Source of the DNA: Otis tarda
Lineage: Eukaryota > Chordata > Aves > Otidiformes > Otididae
Reading direction: 5' to 3'
Assembly (NCBI GenBank): GCA_026413225.1
Contig: CM048552.1
Coordinates: 138,707,053 to 138,771,052 of the forward strand
DNA length: 64,000 nt
Every line of letters begins with the position of its first letter. Positions within the stretch are counted from its first letter, which is position 1. The translations under genes and the position numbers were made by a program. This document shows, piece after piece, positions 1 to 10,336 of the stretch. The notes under the pieces are model-generated. The model was given only the letters and a program-made list of their open reading frames with translations. It did no database searches and had not been told where the DNA came from.

Positions 1-1127
1 GTTGAAGCTAGTTTAGATGGACATCCAAACAAAAAAAAGCCTTTTACCAGTCTTTGCTTAAACATCTTGGAAAAAAGTTTTCACTGAAAGTGTGAGAATA
101 ATGCATTATATATATATATGTAAAGATTATATATGTTTGTTAAGGATTATTAGATTTTAAAGCAGTATTACATAAAGTCTTTTATTGCTGTTGCAGTTTT
201 GCATTATCATAATTGTTATGTGGTTCAAAGTGTTCATTAAGGCTTGTGCTTGGGCAATACAGGAATTGAAGCTAATCATTATTAAAATTCCATACTTTAT
301 CAATTTGTTACCATTTATTGTAATCCTCTTATAGGTGTATTTTGCTGGAAACTTGGGAAAGTGCAAATCTAGGGTGAGTTTTTCTCACCAATAATACTTT
401 TTTTTTGGTGCATTAGATGGTTTTGCCTCTCTTTCTCAGACAAGTTCAGACAATTTATGTACAATTTGTGCCACAGAAACTGCTTGGTATTTTACAGTGT
501 TGAACTTGTTGATTAATGATGGAAGAAATGTAAACTACTAAACCAATCACTTCTAAAATTTGGAATAACATAGAACATATTTTTAAACTGAGGCACACAC
601 AGTCCGCTCTGCCATCTGATTAGCTCTTTTCCAAGACCTTTGCAGAGCCTGTGAAGACAAATTGATGGTATTTGCATGTTATTTCACTTAGTGCAGTGTT
701 AATTATATCTAGAAATGTTTACACAACTTTTATATTATTACATAGGTAGAGGAAGAAACTGTTGCTTTCCTCTGGTTCCACAGACATTAAATACCTGAGA
801 CAAAGGGTTGATGTAGGTATCCTCATGAGGTGCTCATTGTTATTCTGTCACTTACCTGTGTGACAGTTTTTGGACTTGAGAACAATTTTTCAGAAGACTC
901 TTTATGCAAATACCAAATTGCAAGTTGAGAGTAAAATTTGATGTGTGTGTTATGAGCCCAGAGGCCGGCTTTGCCTGATCTTCTTTAGAGGTGGCCACAA
1001 GTGTGAAGTGTCCCGTTTTAATCAAGGTCATTCATAAATATAAGTCTTTTTCCACTTCAGATTTGGACCAGAATGTTAGCTAATGTGAATGAATACATAT
1101 CTACTGAGATTAATACTGACTTACACT
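1..1127. other. Unique AT-rich intergenic DNA
   Basis: No gene, RNA or recognisable mobile element is visible. The stretch has a short (TA)n run near 108-119 and a short TG-rich patch near 941-951. Open frames are short and show no family resemblance. Confidence 0.6.
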
Positions 1128-1922
1128 TAGAATCATAGAATAGTTAGGTTTGGAAGGGATCTTTAAAGGTCATCTAGTCCAACCCCCCCCCAACATCTTC
1201 AACTACATCAGGTTGCTCAGAGCTCCATCCAACCACATCTCAAATGTTTCCAGGGATGGGCCATCTACTGCCTCTCTGGGCAACCCATTCCAGTGTTCCA
1301 CCACTCTTATTGTAAGCAATTTTTTCATTGTATCTAGTCTGAATCTACCTCCCTCTATTATAAAACCATTGCCCGTTGTCCTATCAAAATGGGCCCTGCT
1401 AAAGACTTTCTCCCCATTTTTCTTGTAAGCCCCCTCTGGGTACTGGAAGGCTGCTGTAAGGTCTCCCCGGAGCCTCCTCTTCTCCAGGCTGAACAGCTCC
1501 AACTCTCTCAGCCTGTCCTCATAGGAGAAATACTCCAGCCCTCTTATAATCTTTGTGGTCCTCCTCTGGACTCGCTCCAACATGTCCATGTCCTCCTTAC
1601 TTTGGGAGCTCCAGAACTGGATGCAGTACTTCAGGTGGGGTCTCACGAGAGCAGAAGAGAGGGACAGAATCACCTCCCTCTACCTGTTGATGATGCTTCA
1701 TTTCATGCAGCCTAGGATGTGGTTGGCTTTCTGAGCTGCAAGCGCACATTACTGGCTCATATTGAGCTTCTCATCCACCAGTATCCCCAAGTTGTTCTGC
1801 TCAGGGCTGCTTGCAATCTGTTTTCTGCCCAACCTGTATTTGTGCTTGGGATTGCTCCGAGCCATGTGCAGGGCCTTGCACTTGGCCTTATTGAACTTCA
1901 AGAGGTTTACACAGGCCCACCT
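1128..1922 (-). mobile_element. CR1 LINE, 5'-truncated copy (end of RT ORF plus 3' end)
   Basis: Read on the minus strand, this is the C-terminal part of a CR1 ORF2. It begins at about 1922 with the VNLLKFNKAKC segment, continues through SALVRPHLKYC and LERVQRRTTKIIRGLE, then [18 protein letters not shown], and ends in the RLDTMKKL / HWNGLPREAVD / LDGALSNLM tail. The last 470 bp of coding sequence (1203-1673) is still one open frame, but upstream in-frame stops break it. The 3' end at 1128-1190 has the CR1 signature: on the plus strand it reads as an AGAATCATAGAAT start followed by a TTTGGAAGGG...TCATCTAGTCCAACC block. A full CR1 is about 4.5 kb, so this copy keeps under a fifth of it and lacks the endonuclease and catalytic RT core. 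It cannot move itself. No clear target duplication is seen, which is normal for CR1. Confidence 0.93.
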
Positions 1923-4900
1923 CTAAGGCCTACTTCTTGTACCCTGGCTTCTCCTTTCTCTCCACTTCTCCACTCTCACATTCTTGCTCTTCTGACAGTG
2001 GCAGGGAAGAACACACTAATTTGTCTTTTTCACTCCGTGTCATTTTCATGATTCCCTATTCAAGTTCACTAAATCACTCTTCTCTTTACCTACCTTTCTG
2101 CTGGGACTTTACCAGTACTCAGTTACATTCTTTTACCTTCCCAACCTCTCCTTCTAGGAAATGTGCACCTCAAATTCTATCTTAGAAAATCAGATTTTCC
2201 AGGCAGAGTTTTCTATTCATATGATGTTTTGCCATTGTGTAATATTTTGTTGGTTAAATGCAATAAAACTTACTCCAAAATAGAAACACTTGAAATTGAG
2301 GAAGTATTTTTTTACCCTTGAATACATTTATTGCATTTCCATACTCTTTTATGGTAAATAATAGTCATAAAACACAGCTACAGCAGAATGATCCTGTTTT
2401 TTTTTTAAATTAAATATGACATGTAGAAGTGTCCAGAGATGTAGAATACAAAATATGTTAGATGGCTACCAAAAATGCATTTGTACACTTTTGCTTTGAT
2501 ATAAAGAAATCTGATTGGCTAAAAATATGTTAGTATTTCATAATTTTAAAATAACTCTATATTGGGATCTTGATTTTAATGTGACACATAAGGATATGTA
2601 CTTACTATGTTTGTGTTTACAGTGGAGTGAGTCTATGGGAAACAGTTACCCCATCAGCATAAAATAGAAACAAATAAATATAAACACATTTTTTAGTGGT
2701 GATGCTTTCTGAGCCTATTTAATTGATGAATGAGACTAATCTGAGAAGTTAGTCAAGAGCTCAGTTGGTACAAACCAACACAGTCTGAGCAATGCCAATG
2801 AAACCTGCTGATTTGAATCCCTCATCCCCACTCCTGTGAGCTAACTGACTGTCTAGTTAGAGTCTAATTTACCGTCTACTGAAAGTCACAAAGGAAGAAA
2901 GTAAATATATATATATATATCTCTCTCCCATTACAACCTGAAAGATATGGGTCTCAAGGTCATTCTTTGAATCAATTTTATCATTTTCACACTCAAAGTA
3001 CCGAGGAATGTTCATCATCCACACCTGCTGTGCAAGGTAAACAAACCAGTCTCATGCTAGAGCCCTCAGCATAGCTTTATAGCCCAGGGAATGAACATGC
3101 CACAGCCAGCACCACCATGCTGTGCTGCACTGAGGATGGAATAAACATCAGTCCCCTGTGAAGAAGGTGTGCAGTACACTTGCTAACAGTAAAAGTGATG
3201 AGCTGAACAACGTCAACCCATTACCTTGAATGGAATTTGCTCTTTGTCCTCTCTCTCTATGGCTTGGTAATAGTGTGGGCAAGAAGGAACACACAGAGAC
3301 AGATTCATTTTCAGCATTTTTGCCAATGAGAAGTATATTGTACCACAGGAGCTATTACTGTAGACTCTGCAACTGTAGGAGGGCTGATCTCTATTGAAAG
3401 ATATGTATAATGGCCCTCTATTTCTCATCATCTTGCATGATTCAATTTATAAGATTTTCCTTTCAAGTATGTGTTATAGACATAGGCATTAGCTGAAAAA
3501 AATATACTACAGGAATACTAAATTCAGACTTCAACTTCTGATTCTGCAGGACAATTTATTTCATTTATTCCCATTACTACTATAACCAATTCATTAGTTT
3601 CTTTGGACTCCAAATGTGATAGAAGATCCCCTCATTATAAATGTGAGTGCTGTATTCTTGCCTAAGGTAAATAGAAATAAATAGATAATGATAAATAGAA
3701 ATAGAAATACAATTATACATTGTATTATAACTAAGTTATTATCCTTTGCTAGCTAGGACCTAATAAACACAATGTTGATTTTCCTAACATGAATTATTTT
3801 TCTCAGTCAGGCTCCATGAAAAGTAGCAGTAGAGAAAAGCTAATGGAGATGGTGGTTCTGCCCTTGGTAGTATGATAACCTTCTTCCCCTGTTCTCTGTG
3901 GAGAAGCCCATATCAGCTGGCACTAACAGGTAGTACAGTGCAATACTGCCAGATCTTTACAACAAAAAACACTCGGTGCTGAGGCCTCAATCTCTGCACT
4001 GTAAGAATTTTGAAGAGCTTTCTTTTGGAATAACCTTTATTTGATCCAACAAGCATCTATCTTGCGTTTTTCGCTGTGTAACAGGAACCAAGACACAATA
4101 AGTGGGAAACAATAGATTTACTTGAAAACTTCACATTTGACCTGAACACACCTCCACAACACAGAGAGGAGGCTTTGGATCTCCCTACAATGGGGATCAA
4201 ACTCAGTATTTCTCGCCTCTCTTAAGCACACAAGACTGGATATTCTGAGGAAGAGGTTATATTCAATAACTGACATTGCAGCTGTATCAGAATACAGAAA
4301 AAAAAAATCATATAATTGATCAGAGAATGGGAGTGGGACACCAGGCACTAAGTAGGGAGGAAGAGAATGAAAAAAGGCAATCTGATGTTCTGTCCCTGCT
4401 CCTATATTCTCTGTGCATTTTGGATACGTAAGGTTGAGGATAAAATGCATAGGCAATCCAAAAAATGGAAGTCAGGGTGTTCTGAGTTTCACAGGGAAGC
4501 GGGTAAAAGCAGGAGTATTTTTCATTCCCACCTTAACAAGGGAATGATCAGGATAGGAGAGGCCACACGTGCCTACTTTCAGAAAAGAATCTCCAAGCCG
4601 TGGAAGGCATAACAACCCTGCATCTCTCCTCAGGGCATGGAGCAGTGGGGAGTCTGCTGCTTCAAGCTTCCTCCCAGTCCATGACATCTTCTATTGTCTC
4701 AGCAAAGCAAGTCTACTCTAAGGCTATTGGACCTAAACTTGAATGTAGCACCTTTAATTCTATTTTCTGAGTCACTATTTTGAAAATAACGTGTTGCAAA
4801 GCCCAGTGTCACAGTAGCCACATCGTTCTCAGACTTAACCCTATAAGGAGCTTGGTATTCAGAAAGAAGAACAGTATATAAGCCCTAGAGCTGGAATGTA

Positions 4901-5128
4901 GTGTGCAGGGGAGCTTGTCACCCTGCTACTCAAAAACTCACAAAGAAATATGTACCCGGCTCCCTGTGGGCCCTTTCAGAGCCCAGTCTGTAATTTAAGT
5001 TACCACTTAAAATTGCAGAGAGTTACTTTCCCACTTTACTTGATAGTGTCTCTGATATTCTCAACAAGCAACAGTTGAATTCTTCAGAATTAAACCCGGA
5101 CATCCTAAGAGGTTGTCTTTTGGGGTAT
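1923..5128. other. Unique intergenic DNA between CR1 and composite ERV
   Basis: No protein-coding gene is supported; the longest open frames lack domains and overlap one another on opposite strands. Contents noted are a pyrimidine-rich stretch at about 1940-2110, a (TA)n run at about 2905-2919, an A-rich AAATAGA-type simple repeat at about 3666-3712, and the tRNA-like A/B-box relic annotated separately at 2750-2835. Confidence 0.55.
2750..2835 (+). repeat. Possible tRNA-derived SINE or tRNA pseudogene relic
   Basis: AGCTCAGTTGG at 2758-2768 fits the Pol III A-box consensus RGCNNAGYNGG at every position. GATTTGAATCC at 2810-2820 matches the B-box consensus GGTTCGANNCC at 9 of 11 positions. 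The 41-nt gap between boxes is longer than in a normal tRNA, and the flanking arms do not form a convincing acceptor stem, so a working tRNA gene is unlikely. An old tRNA-headed SINE fragment is the best guess, but the box matches could be chance. Confidence 0.3.
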
Positions 5129-5133
5129 CTGGT

Positions 5134-5757
5134 TGTCCTGGTTTTGGCAGGGATGGAGTTAATTTTTCCTCTCAGTAGCTGGTATGTTTTGGATTTTGTG
5201 TGTGAAGAATGTTGATAAACACCCTGATGATACCAGTTGTTGTAAATGAGTCCAAGGACACTGTCCTGCTTTCCAAGTCTCGCTGATTTGCAGATGCAGG
5301 AAGCTGGGAGAAAGACAGACAGAATAATTGATCCAAACTGGCCAAAGAGAGCATTCCATGCCATAAACGTCATGCTCAGTGTATAAGTGGGGGCAGGCGA
5401 GGGTGGGTATCTGCCTTCCTGGCATCCATCTTTCCTGCTCGTTTTGCTGGCATCGTTCCCTCTACCTTGCTGGCTCCCTTTTGCTCCTTTGCTTGCTGCT
5501 CGGTTTTGTTTCCGTGATTGCTGCTCGGGACGGGCTGTATCTGTCATTGGGACATTGTGTGGTGAGAAAACATATATTGTTCACTTTGTATATTTTTAAT
5601 ATCCTTATATTCTGCTATTATTGTAGTTTTCCCTTGTTATTTTAGTAAATTGTCTTCATCTCAACCCACGAGTTCTCCTTCCTTCCCAATTCTCTCCTCC
5701 ATCCCCCTGGGGAGGGGGAGCGAGAAACTGTGTGGTGATTCGGGCTAAACCATCACA
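5134..5757 (+). repeat. ERV LTR, family 1 (left end of composite)
   Basis: The LTR runs from TGTCCTGG to ACCATCACA, about 624 bp, with TG...CA termini. A TATA-like TATAAG lies at 5382-5387, giving a U3 of roughly 250 bp. It is clearly homologous along its whole length to the solo LTR at 11673-12284, for example in the shared CTCTCAGTAGCTGG block near the start and the GGGGAGGGGGAG block near the end. It is immediately followed by a 7-nt spacer and a primer binding site, so it was the 5' LTR of a plus-strand element. Confidence 0.88.
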
Positions 5758-5764
5758 GTCTTTT

Positions 5765-5782
5765 TGGCGCCCAACATGGGGC
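5765..5782 (+). other. Retroviral primer binding site, tRNA-Lys type
   Basis: TGGCGCCCAACATGGGGC lies 7 nt after the LTR end. It matches the complement of the 3' end of tRNA-Lys(CTT), TGGCGCCCAACGTGGGGC, at 17 of 18 positions. It fixes the orientation of the family-1 LTR as plus strand. The pol text that follows runs the other way. Confidence 0.85.
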
Positions 5783-6525
5783 TGTGTTTCCACCCCTGGG
5801 GCAATCGATTCCAGGTGTACTGGACACCCCTCCAAGTGAAAGCAAACTGTGGGCTACATTCTGGTGCCAAAGGGATGGAGAAGAATGCGTTGGCAATATC
5901 AATGGTGGCATACCACTTGGCTGCTTTTGACTCCAGTTCATACTGAAGCTCTAGCATATCTGGCACGGCAGCACTCAGCAGTGGCGTAACTTCATTTAGG
6001 CCATGATAGTCCACTGTTAACCTCCACTCTCCATTAGATTTTCTCACTGGCCATATGGGACTGTTAAAGGGTGAGCGGGACTTGCTGATCACTCCCTGGC
6101 TCTCCAGTCGACAAATCAGCTTGAGGATGGGGATTATGGAGTCTCGGTTGGTGCGGTATTGCCGCCAGTGCACTGTGGTGGTAGCAATTGGTACCTGTTG
6201 TCCCTCAACCTTCAGTAATCCCACAACAGAAGGGTCCTTTGAGAGCTTGGGCAAGGTGGCCAACTGTTTATTCTCCTCCATCTCCACAGTGGCTATACCA
6301 AAAGCCCACCAGTACCCTCTTGGGTCTTTGAAATACCCACTCCTGAGGTAATCTATACCAAGAATGCATGGAGCATCTGGGCCAGTCACTATGGGATGCT
6401 TTTGTCACTCATTTTCAGTCAAACTTACTTCAGCCTCCAATACAGTCAGCTCTTGGGATCCTCCTGTCACTCCAGAAATACAAATGGGTTCTGCCCTTTT
6501 ACAGTTTGATGGCATTAGGGTACAC
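5783..6525 (-). mobile_element. Endogenous retrovirus pol fragment (protease tail and N-terminal reverse transcriptase)
   Basis: On the minus strand the translated text carries the end of a retroviral protease (DAPCILGIDYLRSGYF) followed by the reverse transcriptase N-terminal half. Recognisable RT signposts are SPFNSPIWPVRKSNGEWRLT, VDYHGLNEV, ATIDIANAFFSIPLA, FAFTWRGVQYTWNRLPQGW. It is a fossil fragment without gag, RNase H, integrase or env. It abuts the family-2 LTR directly at 6525/6526, and abuts the oppositely oriented primer binding site of family 1 at 5782/5783. The RT wording resembles pol genes of abundant avian ERVs, possibly the ERVL-like class. The primer site is of the Lys type more usual for class II, so I leave the class open. 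Which LTR family this pol originally belonged to is not decidable here. Confidence 0.88.
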
Positions 6526-7339
6526 TGTCGTAGTTCAGCCCTGATTGGAACCAGACTACACAGTCTCTCTCTCATTTCCCCCACCCTCCGAGAGAATATA
6601 AGGAAAAACGGCTCGAGGTTTGAGATAAGGACAGGGAGAAATCCTTAAAGTTACCATTCAGTCTTTCCAGAACGGCTGTCCCAGCAGGCCCTCCACGGGC
6701 CACAGACACCTTCAGGCATCCACTTCCCCTGATGTGGGGTCCTCCATGGGCTCCAAGTGTATCTCTGTTCCTCCGTGGACCTCCATGGGCTACAGGGGGA
6801 CAACCTGCTCCACCATGGTCGTCACCACAGGCTGCAGGGGAATCTTGGCCAGGAGCCACATTACTCCTCCCCCTCCTTCTGAACTGACCTTGGCGTCTGC
6901 AGCCATTCCTCTCACAAGAAAAGTTCTTCACAACAGGCTGGCAGACGCCTCTCAGAATCTCTTTACATCATCCAGCTCATCTCCTCTCCACTTCTTGCAG
7001 TCGGGCCGGACCGAGTCGGGCCCAGTTGGCCACCTGGCAAGAGGCCAGAGGGTGAGGTCTGTAAGGCCCACAAGGCCTGCGCCTCCCCCTCTGCGCCTCT
7101 GCCCCCACTCAGCTTCTTCACATCTTCTCTTCTCTCTTTTTTTTTTCTGTTTTCCCCTTCTTAAATACATTATCGCAGAGGCGTTATCACGGAACATTGT
7201 GCTACCAATCGGCTTGGCCTTGGCCAGCAGGAGGTCCGCCCTAGGCCCGGCCGAGTCCACTGAACAAAGGGGAGCGACTTCTAGCAGTTTCCTACAGAAG
7301 CTACCACCTTAGGCCCCCCTCACTAACAAAACCACAACA
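6526..7339 (-). repeat. ERV LTR, family 2, shortened copy (right end of composite)
   Basis: On the minus strand it begins TGTTGTGGTTTTG at 7339 and ends with CTGAACTACGACA at 6526, so both LTR termini are present. It is about 814 bp against about 1144 bp in the other family-2 copies. It is homologous to 8883-10027, 10337-11479 and 31800-32960. A TATA-like TATTTAAG lies at about 7160-7168. No polypurine tract or primer site of its own adjoins it. Confidence 0.9.
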
Positions 7340-7344
7340 CTGGT

Positions 7345-8877
7345 CGGAAGTTCCTAGATGAGTTATTAAGATGGAACGGCATATTACATACAGCATATAC
7401 AAGACTTCAGACAGAGGGAATGAAATGAAGGCAAGTTGATTACAGCTTTCATTCTAAATACAGTACCAGAATGATACAAATGCCAGAGGAGAAAACAGTG
7501 TCAGCTTCTAGAGAAACTGCTCAGCGCTGCAAACCTTTGGCTGCTGTATGACACGTAATATTAGGTGTCTTAATGGAAAATTAGTGTGTTGTTGAATGCT
7601 GCGACACAGACAGCTGAGACTGCATAGTAGAAAAGCTAGTGATTACCAGACTTCCAGAAAAGCTTTGGCATTTTAGAAAAAAAAAACAAACTTTTTATTG
7701 TAGGTTTTTTTTTTTAATTACTGTTGTTGCTCTGACTGAAATTTAATGCAAAAACTGAACAGCTACATTTTTAAAAAGATAAACAGCATCAAAACAGGAT
7801 GAAGTTTCAGGCAGGAGGGTGGTTGCAAGAATGAGGTCCCCCCCATTCCACTCAGCTATTAAATATAAAGGCCATAGAGATGTTGAGGTGACCTGTGGGC
7901 AGCAAGATTAAGAAACGTTTTATTTCCCTGGGCTATGGCCACAGGAAATGATCTCTCTCTCATTTCACATAATTGTTAGAGATTCCTCTCTAATATTTTT
8001 TTCCCCCTGCATTGAATGCTTTAGCTCCAGTAGAGAAAAACATATTAGCTTGTGTCTCACTAACGATATTAAAATCACAAATCATGTTTTGGGACCAGAT
8101 GTACAGGCAGATTGAACATAGTGGGAAATCACGTATTTCAGGAATCTAAATGAACAGTTTTTGGAATCTGGGTACTTCTATCTGATATTGTCATTTTTAC
8201 CACCATGACATCAAAATTCTTCCCAAAGGACAGAGAAACTGGGGTTTTGGTTTTATTGTTTTTTTTTTTTTTCTTCATAGTTTAGCAACAGGTTACAGTT
8301 CTCTGCAAAATCTTACGCAGAATGCTGTGGCTTAAACAAGACCTGTTTCCATTCACAGTCTTGCTGAGGGGTTTGTGTCATCCGAAAGTCCACATCTATC
8401 TGAGTGGAGCTGTATATGTTCCCCCAGGGGGTTCCGAGCTCCGCTTACCTAACAAGAGTGAGGGACCTACAAGTAAGAGAAAGGCTAAATTTGTTTCTGA
8501 TTATACCCAATGAGTTCAGTCAGATTGTCTGGGACATTAACAGAATTGCAGATTTTGGCCTCAGGAAGCCAGTTAATGTCTGACACTATTTACTTACAGA
8601 TAGTCTAACAGCCACTAACTCAAAGACTCTCCCTCTCACTCTGACTTATCCAGAATCAAGGATGAGCATAAATGGTGGCATATATCCAGTTCCTGAATCT
8701 TCTTTTGCTGTTTGAATGAAATATTTATGATGTCCTTACTTATTGTTCCAGTATTACGTGATCATGTTTGAGAATAAAAACCACAAGAGTAATGAAGGTG
8801 AAAAATCCCCTGATACATGTCATAATATAAATATATATATACATGCATACATATTTTATATATCTCTCTGTATATAC
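7345..8877. other. Unique AT-rich DNA between two ERV insertions
   Basis: No gene is visible. It contains poly-T at 7707-7717 and 8259-8273, and a (TA)-rich stretch at about 8828-8882, into which the next element inserted. Confidence 0.55.
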
Positions 8878-8882
8878 ATATA

Positions 8883-10027
8883 TGTCGTAGTTCAGCCCTG
8901 ATCAGGACCAGACTACGCAGTCTCTCTCTCACTCCCCCCACCCTCCGAGAGAACAGGGAGAGAAAATATAAGGAAAAATGGCTCGAGGTTTGAGATAAGC
9001 ACAGGGAGAAATCCTTAAAGTTACCGTCACGGGCAGAACAGACTCGACTTGGGGAAAACTATTCATTTATTACTACAAACAGCAGGATAATGAGACAGAG
9101 AACAAGATAACCTCCATCCACCCCTCCCTCTTCCCAAACTTAACATTATCTCTACTACCTTCCCCCCCTGAGCGGCACAGGGGGGAAGAGGGAATGGGGG
9201 TTGCAGTCAGTTCATCACGCGTTGTTTCATGCCGCTGCTTCATGGTCGGGGGAAGAACTCCTCACATTCCTCCCCTGCTCCATTGTGGGGTCCCTCCCAC
9301 GGGCCACAGTCCTTCACGAAACTGCTCCGGCGTGGGTCGTCTCTTCCACGGAGTACAGTCTCTCCAGAACGGCTGTCCCAGCGGGCCCTCCACGGGCCAC
9401 AGCCGCCTTCAGGCACCCACCTCCCCCGGTACGGGGGTCCTTCACGGGCTCCAAGTGGATCTCTGCTCCTCCGTGGACCTCCATGGGCTGCAGGGGACAA
9501 CCTGCTCCACCATGGTCGTCACCACAGGCTGCAGGGGAATCTTGGCCAGGAGCCGCATTACTCCTCCCCTCCTTTCTGAACTGACCTTGGCGTCTGCAGC
9601 CGTTCCTCACTCACAACAGGGTGGTAGATGTCTCTCAGGATCTTTTTTACATCTTATTCACTTCTCATCTCCTTTCCACTTCTTGCAGCCGGGCCGGACC
9701 AAGTCGGGCCCAGTCGGCTGCCTGGCGAGAGGCCAGAGAGTGAGGCCTGCAAGGCCCATGAGGCCTGCGCCTCCTCCTCTGCGCCTCCGCCCCGCTCAGC
9801 TTCTTCACATCTTCTCTTCTCTCTTTTTTTTTTCCTGTTTTCCCCTTCTTAAATACGTTATCGCAGAGGCGTTATCACGGGACATCTGCTACCAATCGGC
9901 TCGACCTTGGCCAGCAGCAGGTCCGCCCTAGGCCTGGCCAAGTCCACTGAACAAAGGGGAGCGACTTCTAGCAGTTTCCTGCAGAAGCTACCACCTTAGG
10001 CCCCCCCTCACTAACAAAACCACGACA
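8883..10027 (-). repeat. 3' LTR of the family-2 two-LTR element
   Basis: It is 1145 bp, with TGTCGT...ACGACA termini that form a short inverted repeat. On the minus strand a TATA-like TATTTAAG lies near 9849-9856, and an AATAAA polyadenylation signal lies in the ATTCATTTATTACT block near 9065. These would give a short U3 (about 175 bp) and an unusually long R (about 750-800 bp). It is nearly identical to 10337-11479. Confidence 0.92.
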
Positions 10028-10042
10028 TTCCACCCCTCGCCT
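10028..10042 (-). other. Polypurine tract of the two-LTR element
   Basis: On the minus strand AGGCGAGGGGTGGAA directly precedes the 3' LTR start (TGTCG). It has the purine run and position expected of the plus-strand primer in reverse transcription. Confidence 0.8.
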
Positions 10043-10311
10043 CTGCGAATTACGTATTTAAGAATTCTAATTAAAATACACACACATCAACAGAAAAGAA
10101 AAAGAATTCCCCGCACCAAAAATCAAAATAATATCCTCAAAACACCCACAGTGGATAGACCTTACAATTTACACACAATTCACCACTTATCCCTTCACCA
10201 CAATCAGAACATAAATTTTCCCCTAATCATTTTACTCTTTTGTCAAGTTCAATCCCTGTTTTGCCCATTACCACTCCCAATTAAAATCAATCCTTATCTC
10301 AAATTCCTCGA
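10043..10311 (-). mobile_element. Non-coding interior of the two-LTR element
   Basis: About 270 bp of AT-rich sequence between the polypurine tract and primer site. No retroviral protein text is seen in any frame. Near the polypurine tract (10038-10064) it carries an inverted copy of the LTR's TATA region. The part next to the primer site may hold the packaging signal, but nothing in the sequence proves that. Confidence 0.75.
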
Positions 10312-10329
10312 GCCCCACGTTGGGCGCCA
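10312..10329 (-). other. Primer binding site, exact tRNA-Lys(CTT) match
   Basis: On the minus strand, TGGCGCCCAACGTGGGGC follows the 5' LTR after a 7-nt spacer. It is the perfect 18-nt complement of the vertebrate tRNA-Lys(CTT) 3' end. The same spacing is seen in the family-1 LTR at 5757/5765. Confidence 0.92.
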
Positions 10330-10336
10330 AAATAAC

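Larger units (their letters stand above)
5129..7344. mobile_element. Composite ERV insertion with two different LTR families in inverted order, 5-bp target duplication
   Basis: The unit 5134-7339 (2206 bp) is bracketed by CTGGT at 5129-5133 and CTGGT at 7340-7344. Its left end is a plus-strand LTR starting TGTCCTGGTTTTG (family 1). This is followed by a primer binding site, then a pol fragment on the minus strand, then a complete-ended minus-strand LTR of a different family (family 2, outer terminus TGTTGTGGTTTTG). Both outer ends are therefore U3 ends, unlike a normal provirus, whose outer ends are one U3 and one U5. The element is broken and lacks gag and env. The shared duplication suggests that it integrated as one chimeric DNA. 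A chance 5-base match (about 1 in 1000) at a nested insertion is the alternative. Confidence 0.65.

Noticed and set aside
2750-2835. A functional tRNA gene
   Set aside because: The box spacing is too long and no acceptor or anticodon stems form; only a relic is possible.
5023-5547. Minus-strand open frames of up to 174 residues over the family-1 LTR
   Set aside because: They are antisense to the LTR and extend over its left edge into flanking DNA, with no domain resemblance.
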